NCBI RefSeq assembly: GCF_048128805.1
Contig: NC_135997.1
Location: forward strand, 14,009,116 to 14,073,115
Direction: 5' to 3'
DNA from: Centroberyx gerrardi
Lineage: Eukaryota > Chordata > Actinopteri > Beryciformes > Berycidae
Length of the DNA stretch: 64,000 nt
Shown here: piece after piece, positions 13,027-22,410 of the stretch
Position numbering within the stretch: the stretch's first letter is position 1
How the letters are laid out: each line of letters begins with the position of its first letter
Notes under the pieces: generated by a model
What the model was told of the DNA's origin: nothing
Database searches by the model: none
What the model saw: only the letters and a program-made list of their open reading frames with translations
Translations under genes and position numbers: made by a program

Positions 13027-16000
13027 AAATACTTCATTGACCCTGTAAGGGACCCTGTAAGAAAATTGTCTTTGCTTGCCCCACCTTTTTTCAGAAGGAA
13101 CAGCTTCTGAAAAATACACAGAGCCCATTAAAGTGGAAGCCACAGAGGTGAGATTTCTGTGACCACTGCAAATGTGCTGCATGAAAAAATTATGATTTTA
13201 AACGTCAAAACTGTTTTTGTTGTGCGGTATTACATTTTCAGTTTGTGGTCTTCTGTTGTAGTTTGTAAACAGACAGTTCATTCCAGAAACCACGTACAGC
13301 AGTACAGACAAAGACCAAGTGGAGGAGTGGACAGTGGAGGCCCAGGTATGCTACTGCTTACTGCCACTGTCTATATTTTTCCAAGAGGTTGTGTTTCTGT
13401 GTACTATTTTCACATCCCTAAGGGCCGGTTCACATGCCACGTCTTTTGCGCACTCAAATCCATTCATTTCAATGGGGGCGCGCGGCAGACGCGTGCAAAC
13501 GCAAGGGCGATGCGGTCACAATGCGCCTTTTTTTTCGACCGCAACCATGGCACACTGAGATAAAAATATCTCAACTTTTTGGAACACCGCAAGCGCACCG
13601 CATTTCACATAGCCTGAAAGCCTGAAATAAGTCTTGAATCGCTCACCATCCAAACGAAGGTCCAGGATCTACCTGTGATATTTCCGTACTCTTGTATTTT
13701 TGCTGGCTTGGAGAGAGGGATGCATTCATGGCGAGATCCTTTTCTGCTCCATGTGTAGATCAAGAAGTAAAGCTACTACGACAGTTTTACTACGATGGTA
13801 ATCCATTATTTCAGATAACTACTATGATAACTACTAACAAACTTTGTGTGAAGTTGTTGTCTTTGGTTGCTTGGCAACGCCAGGCGCACCCGTAGCGCAA
13901 CCGTCCAAGCGCAAAGTTCGGTGTTCTCTGTCCACTCAGCGCACCTCGCGTTTTCCAAGCGTTTTAGAGCGCTGCATGTGAATCGGCCTTAATGTGCCTG
14001 TCTCGTATGTGGGATAGATGGTGAATTCCCTGCAGCACCAGCCCCCTGCCCAGCTGGCTCCAGAACCACCCGTCACTGTGAACCATGACACCCCCTGTGA
14101 GACCACCGACCCAGTGGTCAGAAAGCAGGTGGTGCAAGACCTCATGGCCCAGATGCAGGGGACCTACAACTTCATGCAGGTGAGGAGGACCTGTCCGTCT
14201 TGGCTCTGCTGAACACCTTATGGATCCTCTCTGTTGTTATACCACGGATGTAGCACCAGTTTACATTCTGCATGTTTTCACTGTGCCACCCCGAGTTCTG
14301 ACCCATGACTTAACCCTACATTTACGCTTGCTTTGTTCCCCTAGGACTCCATGTTGGAGTTCGATGGACAGGCCCTGGACCCGGCCATTGTGTCTGCCCA
14401 GCCCATGAAGCCTGGGCAGACTGTTGACCTACAGCAGATGGCCTGCGCTTCAGGTGAGCACCAATTAATTTGCTTTGCTTTTAATTTGTTTGAACAGCTC
14501 CTCTCAGAGCTGCTAGTAATTTGTAGTCCGGATGTCTGTGTAGAAAATCTTAGGATAAATGAATACTTAATTTCCTAGGAAGGAAGGATTATTTGGTAAG
14601 GTAATTTTTCTTAAATGCCTCCCTTTTTATTTTGATCTGAACAGCCCACTCAGACTCCAGACTTCCCCAAACAAGTACGGTTTCTGGACCACAGGAATCC
14701 TCACAAGTAAGTACAATGGAAACACGGCAGGGAAAGGTTGGTTAAACTTGGCTGGAAACGGAAGACAACATCTGCAAATAGACCAGTTGCTTCCTGAGTT
14801 TGAGCCCAGCTTGTTTGGGTTTTTGCTAAATGTCTTCTCATGTTGGTGCCAAACAAACCTAGCTCAGGTGTTCCCCTCAAATTCCCACCCCCGTCCTGCA
14901 CTCAGGGCCCCATGGTGTCTTCCTTACCCCTCTTTTACCAGTCCGCTAACACAACACATTCCTGCTTGTAGACAGATGACAGTGATCCCAACCCGGTAAA
15001 CCCATTTCCAGATACCTGCTGCTCCACCTCTCTGGTCTTTGGTTGTGTGGTGCATGTGCTTGTGGATTCATGCAAAATGAGTGATAGGTGTGGGATGGCA
15101 GACACTCATCACAGTTGTCCTCAACTGTTTCTGAAGGCCATTGACTGGTTGTGTTGTCTGTGAGTACGTTTACATGCACACTAATAACTTAATCTGAACC
15201 CGATTAAGGAAATACTGATATGTAAATGCCTCTATCTGATTATCTTAATCGAAGTAAGGTTATAATCAGAGTCAGGGTTCCCACTGGCCTTGAAAATCCT
15301 TTAAAGTTTGTGGATTTGAGAAAAATAAAATGAGGCTTCTTAAACGTTTCTGAAAATGAATGGATGGCCTTGAAAGTACTTGATTTGTAATTTAAAAATA
15401 GCACCCAAATTCATCAATATTCCTCAGCTCTCTGGACCGTTCTCTATCCAAGGATCAATGCTTCAAATCCTGAAGAAAACCCTGTGATGGATATTTTCAT
15501 TGATGTCCTAGGAGGATCAAGTCTGGCCTGGGACCTTTGTCACATGTCATCCCTCTCTCTTTCCCAGTCTTTCCTGTCTCTTTCTACTTTGAATATGTAA
15601 TGAAGGCAAAAATGCCAAAAAAAAGGTTATCTTTAAAATGAATTATTTCACCAGGACTTCTTGAAGATCATGAGTAATAAATGAGGCCTTGAATTTGACG
15701 TCCAGATGAATGTGTGAACCCTGTCAGAGTAAGCATAACCCGGTTTACACACCTAGATTTCTGCTCAGTCTTTCCATTTATTGGGGCATGTAAACGCCTC
15801 ATCCAGATTTCTTTCAGCTTTTTCAAAATGCGCAGGTCAAAGGTCACCAGACGCATTAACCTTGGATGTTGTATTTACGAAGCAAACATAGTGAAGTGCA
15901 TATAGACTATAAATTAGTCCATGTAAACCGCGTTATAAGATAAATCACTTTACTTCAATTATGTAAACATAGACTAAATAGTGCCTCAAGCTGATTACTC

Positions 16001-19000
16001 CCAGTAACTGGAGTATTGGTGTCCATGTAAACGTACTCGGTGTCTCCCGTTCAGCTCTCCTCAATCCTTTTCTTCCCTCCTGCCTTCCCTCCTTCGTCCC
16101 TCCCCAGGCCTCGATGTCTCTGTCTTCTGAGCCGTCCCCTGCCCCGTCCTCCCTGCCCTCTGCCTTCCCACCTGTCTCCAAACCCACCCACAGCGGAGGC
16201 ATCAATGTCAACGCAGCACCATTCCAGTCCATGCAAGCGGTAGGCTTTGTATACAGGTCTAATTAAACAATGCACCTCTGTTTGGACTTGGAGGTAATCC
16301 ACTCTATTGGAATCAGTCAGGCTCCATACTCATTTTAACATGCTGTGGTGAGGAAGTTGAATCAAATATTGAATCCTATAGTATTGCCCAAGAACAGCAG
16401 AAAACTGGTCGATTATTGGTGCACTTTCTAAATTGGCAACAATTAGGCGTATGTCCCCTCATTTCTCAATCCTATGTCTCGCTCTTCATCTCCTCCACCC
16501 ACTTAGTGCCCTCTTGTCTTTTTCTCATGTCCATATAAAGCTTCATAATCAAATGCATTCTGATTTTATGGGGCTTTATGAACAAACTGAACATTTTGTT
16601 TAATGCCTTATAATTGTCAAGCTGACATTGTAATGGAAATTTAACTTTTTATATTGTGTTTAGGTGCGTGCATAAATACATGTGTAATAAGTCAACTCTG
16701 AAAACACGGGTTTTATGTTTTTTTTCCCCACAGGTATTTAACATGAACGCCCCTGTGCCCCCAGCCAATGATGGTCAAGGAGAATCTCTGAAGCCGCCCA
16801 GTCAGTTCCCTAGTGGCTATGGACAGGGCTTTAGCAGCCAATCAGAGAATACCGTAGACCAGCCTGACATCACACAGGAGGCGTTACAGTCAGGTGAGGG
16901 AGGAGCATTACCTGGATGCTAGTGTTCGGACCGAATAGTTTATATGCACTGAAAAAGATTGGCGCAATAGAAGTAGCAGGAACTCTACATTCACTCTACA
17001 TTAAAAGAAAAAAAAAACAATAGTAGTAATGAGAGGAAAATTGAACTGAATAAACGGAAAAAGCTGCAGCAGTGCAGTTGGCAGAAAGTTATTTTATGAT
17101 TTAAAGCTGACCTGCATAACTGACCACTGTCTCATCTCCTCCTGTCCAGTTGTCGCCGGGTTCCAGCCCCAGGACCAGGTCATGCCCTCAGCAGGGGGCC
17201 ATGAACAGTCGTCTCCAGGTGCTGGGTTCGGACGGCCGGGCCAGTCCTTCTACAACAGCAGGGCCGTGCCCAGGGGTGGACCGCGGAACGCCCGTGGCAT
17301 GATGAACGGCTACCGGGGGGCCTCCAACGGTTTCAGAGGTACGAGCATCAAGTGATGTTTTACATTAGGTTCAGGCAGCAGTGTGGCTTCATGGTTTGTA
17401 GTAGAGACTGTGTCCACATACATGTTCAAGTTGCACATACTTGGGTAGATGCATTCTGTTGGAAGACGTATTGACATATTGACAAAGGAGTGATTCATTG
17501 CACACATATTGGTGGAATATTAATGACACCATGTCTTTCATCTTCAGGGGGATATGATAGCTATCGCCCTCCTTTCTCGAATGCTCCCAATAGTGGTTAT
17601 GGTCAAACCCAATTTAACACGTCTCGGGACTATTCAAACAGCACCTACCAGCGGGTAAGGACTCCTTTTGCCACTTCCTTCAATACACATTTTGCCCCAA
17701 CAAACTGTACTGTTTACTATCAGATCTGTAATGATTCAATTTTCTTTTGTTTCATTTTGAAATGTAGTGATTTTGGCACTCATCCTGATCACCAACAGAA
17801 TAATTCTAGAGATTTAAGGGAGAATCTGTGTATACGGTGGTGATGCTAAATGTCTTTTCTGTTTCTTAAAGGAGGGCTATCAGCAAGGCTACAAGCGGGG
17901 AGCTGCCCAGGGACCTCGAGGTTGCTCCCGAGGTAATGCTCAAGCAATGCGATCCTAAAGGATCCTAAGGACCGTCAAGTTGCGCCACGTTGAACATTCA
18001 GGATTTATGAATGTGTTTGCCCCAGTTCACTTTTATAACAATTTTTCTGTTTCTCATTGGTGATCTTATTTTTTTAACTCCTGGCCTACTCAGAGTCAGC
18101 CTGCTTTGGTCTAGATACTCTTAATGTTTTAACACACGCAATGCTGAACTTCACAACATTTAGGATTATCAGCAAGTCTGGGTGTTAAAAACAACAAATA
18201 GATATTCCTGTAAACTTGAAAGATTTCATTAATTTATTTTTTGTACAAAATAAATGCAAAAAATACCCTGCCACTGTCAGTCCAATCCATGAGAATCTTA
18301 TTTTCTTTTACTGCCCCATGCTGTCAGCCACTTTTTCCTCTTAATCCTTTTGATTTTCATAGAGGCTATTAAATGTTTTTCTTTTTTTTCACTCTCCCCT
18401 CTCGCGCCATCACCTCTTTGTACGCCAATGTTATTGGTTGAGAGACTGTTTCAATAAAGATGTGTTGTATTACCTGCTGTTTGCTGCTACTTTCTTTTGG
18501 TTTGGACCTGGGTTGCATCCTGTTTTTGGCATGCATTTGGGGCTTGTAAACCAGTGCTGCTATTGAAAGCCTATCTGCTCTTTCGTGTCTAAGTGGGTTG
18601 ATTCAGTTGGGAAATTTTGGTCATCATTTGCTGAGATGGGTCCTGTCTGCCTCTCTCTCTCTCTCTCTCTCTCCTCGCTCACTGAGCCCTTCATACCAAT
18701 CAGAAATGGAAGTAGTCTGTCTTCTGTCATTGGAGTATATACAAAACATTAATGAGCTAATTTAAATATGCCCACATGCATTTGGATATCTATTCTCCAA
18801 GTCTGTGGAAGTAATCACATGATTTAAATCCCCTCCATCTGGCAGAAGACACACCATTCTGCATGCTTCGCAGATAGTGCACAAGGAAAAATAAGATTAG
18901 TGCTAATTTGAATTTGCAACTTGGGAAATGTTGGCTATTTTGGATTCAGCGCTCTTGGATTTTATTTTTAGCTAGACATTACCTTGGCTCAATCTTTTTA

Positions 19001-19225
19001 ACCAGCTGCTTCTTGAACACTGCAACCATTATTTTACCCCCATGAGACTTGACAGAAATCTAATTTGAAGGAAGTCATTTTAAATACTTGAATTGTCTCT
19101 TGTCTCACCAATGTGAAATGCTAAGCAGTGATTTTGTGTCTGTCTGCTTGGCGGTTGCAGGCCGAGCAGGACTGTTAAAGCTCAGCCAAGGGATGAGCCA
19201 AATGGCTATGCAGCAATCCAGGTAA
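7549..19225 (+). CDS. caprin1: Caprin-1 (cell cycle-associated RNA-granule protein), complete coding region, 18 exons
   Basis: Coding exons: 7549-7683, 8927-8989, 9371-9457, 10357-10598, 11225-11307, 12800-12958, 13095-13147, 13262-13345, 14018-14179, 14345-14453, 14645-14706, 14972-14995, 16108-16239, 16734-16893, 17150-17338, 17548-17654, 17872-17932, 19161-19225. They give 658 residues (human about 709) with all phases matching. The start MPSA and the block EAMKQILGVMDKK are characteristic of caprin-1. Visible in order: helical HR1 region (about 26-250) with KTVLELQFLLDRLGDD; an acidic E-tract (about 230-240) after HQNGMC; the YNFMQDSMLEFDGQALDPAI segment (about 351-370), which matches the G3BP-binding region; the GGINVNAAPFQSMQ block; and Arg/Gly-rich sequence from about 545 (RGG, YRGASNGFRGGYDSYRP). 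Caprin-1 binds G3BP, FMRP and mRNA in cytoplasmic stress and neuronal RNA granules and tunes translation. The 24-bp exon 14972-14995 is the least certain. Whether this is the a or b paralogue is not decided. The C-terminal RGG tail is unusually eroded. Confidence 0.93.
7830..8876 (-). mobile_element. Decayed non-LTR retrotransposon fragment (copy A), restriction-like endonuclease clade
   Basis: Lies in the intron between caprin1 coding exons 1 and 2, antisense to the gene. On the minus strand it reads RPDLVLWSNIQ and then HPVEVGYHGFIATSTTGLLR, parallel to the better-preserved copy at 48,822-51,170, interrupted by frameshifts and stops. Its 3' non-coding part (7,830-8,150) aligns by eye with 48,822-49,080. 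It is 5'-truncated, as expected of target-primed insertion. Confidence 0.8.
9068..9165. repeat. Fold-back (MITE-like) hairpin in a caprin1 intron
   Basis: A perfect 22-bp inverted repeat pairs 9,082-9,103 with 9,129-9,150 across a 25-nt loop. Pairing extends outward with a few mismatches (CAAACAC on the left against GTGTTTG on the right). It resembles short non-autonomous fold-back elements common in fish genomes. Confidence 0.75.
9690..10320. other. Caprin1 intron sequence of uncertain origin
   Basis: Slightly more GC-rich stretch in the intron between coding exons 3 and 4, with fragments suggestive of an eroded transposon ORF but no intact frame. No gene assigned. Confidence 0.25.
11381..12100. 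mobile_element. Probable eroded hAT-type element
   Basis: Begins TAGGGATGGGACAAT and continues with a GATACAATTCGATACACGAT pattern typical of widespread fish hAT-like repeats. A matching far end was not found, so the right limit is approximate. Confidence 0.35.
12991..13022. repeat. (TG)n microsatellite
   Basis: TG tract in the caprin1 intron just after coding exon 6. It lies 32 bases beyond the donor at 12,959. Confidence 0.95.
13422..13989. mobile_element. Non-autonomous Harbinger-like TIR element
   Basis: Left end GGGCCGGTTCACATGC and right end (reverse complement) AGGCCGATTCACATGC match at 14 of 16 positions. Both ends are flanked by TAA (13,419-13,421 and 13,990-13,992), the kind of three-base TWA duplication made by PIF/Harbinger transposases. 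The 568-bp interior is CpG-rich and has no transposase. It sits in the caprin1 intron between coding exons 8 and 9 and accounts for the open frames there. Confidence 0.8.
15162..16038. mobile_element. TIR DNA-transposon remnant, about 877 bp
   Basis: The left end GAGTACGTTTACATGCAC is mirrored at the right end as GTCCATGTAAACGTACTC, one mismatch in 18. Additional ATGTAAAC motifs occur inside. No transposase frame. It fills most of the caprin1 intron between 14,995 and 16,108. Confidence 0.75.
18249..18458 (+). promoter_or_regulatory. caprin1: Candidate intronic polyadenylation signals of caprin1
   Basis: AATAAA occurs at 18,249-18,254 and 18,453-18,458 in the last caprin1 intron, the second followed by GT-rich sequence. 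If exon 17 is read through at 17,932 instead of being spliced, translation continues for eight codons and stops at 17,956-17,958. A shorter caprin1 isoform with its own 3' end is therefore possible. Confidence 0.4.
18651..18673. repeat. (CT)n microsatellite
   Basis: Short CT tract in the last caprin1 intron. Confidence 0.9.
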
Positions 19226-22200
19226 TCCTGGACACCACCTTCCACCTGTTGTTAGACCTACTGTACCCATACTGCTGGACCACCAATCCCCTTACTGGAC
19301 TGTCTTTCTGTCTGACCTGTACAACGTAAATCTTTCTCACAATCATAATGCCGTTGCATAGCCTTAAACCTGATAAATCTTGAATTAGTGTACTGTTGGA
19401 CTATCCATGTCTCAGTAACTGTACATTTATTTGCCGTGGCTGAAAGAAATTGGTATTACTGAAGTGTAATGGCTTGTACTATATATACAGGCATATAAGA
19501 AGACTATACAATTTATAGTCCTTCAGGTGTAAGCATGCTTTACTATGGGACTGAACAAGCACTTAGAGTAAACTTGCAATGAAGTCATTCTCTGTTATGT
19601 ACATTTTGCTATGGTCATACTGAAGCTTTCTATTTCACGTAATAACAGATCTAAAGTGCCGTTTTCTTTGCCTTGTGTGAATTATTCAATATATTTAATG
19701 ATTGCCCATACATATAAATGCTCTCTTACATTATAGATACAGCAGTTTGATGGTTCACTGACTAATTGATCAAACGTGTTACACAAGCTGGATGAAGGGT
19801 CATAACTGTTTTATTATCTTGAACTGAGGTGTACAGCATTGTCAAATTGTATTCAATCCAGCAGCAAGCAATCAGAAAACACCATCTATTCTGTACATGT
19901 TGTGCAAAATATAATGCAATATTGTCTGAAAGTAACATTTGGCACACTGAGAAAACTGCTGACATGGCAAGAAAAGGATTACTCCATGGGTGAATTCGGT
20001 AGAAAATAAAACCACAAGGTGGTGGACTTGTTAGTAGTTCACAGGATGAAAGTTAAACCTTCCTCAGTGAAAGGCGGCATGAACAGTCAACACCTATGTT
20101 TACCATGGTCATAGTCTGCCAGCTAGAAGAAACCACAATATTAAATGAAAAATGAGATGCAACCTGGATATCACAGCAATCACACCAAACTGAAATTCTT
20201 CGTGGGGGAAAATATGGCATGCTTTCAAATTCTATTAGTTTAGGCCAAGTTTACATCTGAGGATGTAGATCATTTGTGACTCAAGTAGGGAGAAATACAC
20301 TGCTATTGCCAAATTCAATGACGTGAACTGAAGAAGAGACCAAGTTCTGAGGTTTTCATGATCTGAAACATTTGCTTAAATATATCAATGGACAATTTAA
20401 AAAAAGACTGCTGAATCTTTTTATGCGAGACACTAGAAATACTGGCCTCAGCCTTTCTTGAGTCAAAGAGCTTTGGCGATAATGTTTTTTTAATTGAATC
20501 TTTCAATTCATCTGCCTTTAACAGCTGAACAGTTGTTTGGTTCAACATACTAATACATTCAAACACACAATTGTTCTAAAAGACAACAGTGTAAAGGTCT
20601 ACACCTTAATTGCTAAAATAAGCTTCTGAACATCAAAACCATTTAAACAAACACATCTTAAATCATGATCAATTATGATCAACCCATACATAAACATTTC
20701 ACATACACATTTGTGTATGAACAAAAGACTGAAATTGAAATGCTGTTAAATGCTTGTCAAGCATAACAAATCAAATGAATTAACTCTGAAGTGCAACATT
20801 TGCCCACTCAGTGTCAAGCAGGCTACTTATCAACCTCAGTTATTTAAAGAAGCATTTTGACAAAGGCCTGACATACTGTAAATTCTCTCAGACTCCCATA
20901 AAAGCATCTGTAAGACTTAAGGCTGTAATGACATGGAAAAAAGTGTGAGGTTGTCTGTGTTGGGTATGTTCACACTCTTCAGCATTTTTAAATGGGTGAT
21001 TTCACACTATTCTGCTTTTTCAAGTTTTCGGCACCTTTTTTTTTTTTTTTTTTTTTACATCTAAGTCAATGGGGAGCAGCTGCAAGGTGGACCAAAGGCG
21101 GCCACTTTGGAAAGACGCTGTGACTGACGTCTTTTTATGCAGAGCAGCACGTTTTCTCATGTTGACAAAAGTTCAACGTTTTAGAGGAGCACCTGACGTT
21201 GACTGCTTTTTTGTGAGCCGATTAATCACAAGGAAGAAAGGGCGGGTTTTATGGTACCGAAGCAGTTGGCAGTTTTCGACACCAACCAGAATGAAAATGG
21301 AGAAGGAAGTGGTAGAAAGTTGGTAGCAGTTATAACATGATTACATGACACCAAGCATATGGAGGCAAGTGTGGGGCACATTGGCTGTGTTATGGAGTTT
21401 TTGGTAAGAGTTTGAAAGTTGGAGTACTGTATGGTGATAGTGGCAGCTGGTCATTATGGAATCAAAGTGTGTTTTAGTGGAATAGTGTGAGTACACCCTT
21501 AAACTTCTTAAATATAGTGTATGGTTACAAAGTGCTTGTCTATAGAAAATGCTCCTCTCTTTATATGATTGAAGTGTTTTTGGGAAGGCCGTCCAAATGT
21601 TCTACATATGGATTAAAAATGCTGTGGTGCCTTTTTGGCTATTTAGGCCCTTGATGTAAATTATTGTACCAACTACCAAAAAAAGTCAATTGTACTCAAC
21701 TTCTGAAATGTGGGGCACTGTCCAGAGAAAAACGTCAACATGCATGTCAAACAAAAACTATGCTCTTTTGTTTAAGGTGACTGGGGGTATCTGAAAGAAA
21801 TGATAGTTAAGTCAGAAAATTACTTTTTACACCTACTCATCCCCCTCATAAGCTGCACATTATGTACCCAACAGGCCCGTGTGGGAAAGACATCAGATTA
21901 GGGAGTCAGCTGCATGTGGTTTTCGGTTCTGTTCTGTCAACAGTATACAGTAGGTCAAAAGATGATGAACAAATATCGTGATAGTTTTGTATAATCTAAC
22001 TTTCAAAAAATTGTATGTAATCAAAAAAACAACTAAAATCCTTGAAAAAGGTAAATGCACACATTTTAAAATGCATGTCCTGGGTTGATTACAGTCATTT
22101 TATTTTTGTAATCCGATTACGTAATCCAAGGATCACAGTTATTACCTAACACTGGTATCATTCCCCAAGGAAGTCCTTTAATTTGGTCTGCTCTCCCCAG

Positions 22201-22410
22201 TGCCCCAAGTGTCCTCCCGGCTCCAAGTGATGTTGGTAAAAGAGGAGTAACAAATACTTGGAGGGACCGCTCTTCTGCACACTGGAGTGGAGATGTGCAA
22301 CGCAGCTACTGAAATCGTCTGGTTGTGGAGTCGTGGGATCAGGCATGTCAATATTATGGTCCCAATCCTGTCTGCCAGCTGGAGGTGAGGCCTAAGTCCT
22401 GATAGCAACC
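19226..22410. other. Convergent caprin1/nucb2 3' interval (3' UTRs and repeats)
   Basis: Lies between the caprin1 stop and the nucb2 stop on the opposite strand, so it should hold both 3' UTRs. AATAAA at 20,005-20,010 (+) is one candidate caprin1 signal; TTTATT at 22,098-22,103 could serve nucb2 on the minus strand. It also contains a poly-T run (about 21,039-21,056), the TIR element at 20,962-21,498, and a GTAATCCGATTACGTAATCC motif at about 22,110 of the sort found in fish repeats. No coding exon is recognisable. Confidence 0.5.
20962..21498. mobile_element. Probable TIR element, about 537 bp
   Basis: The left end GGGTATGTTCACACT and the reverse-complemented right end GGGTGTACTCACACT agree at 12 of 15 positions. 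The interior has no transposase. The right end, AGTGGAATAGTGTGAGTACACCC, closely resembles the right end of the element ending near 25,600. Confidence 0.5.

Noticed and set aside
13159..13625. Overlapping frames of 134, 79 and 63 codons in caprin1
   Set aside because: They run through a caprin1 exon into an intron and a CpG-rich MITE. Only the exon 13262-13345 is coding.
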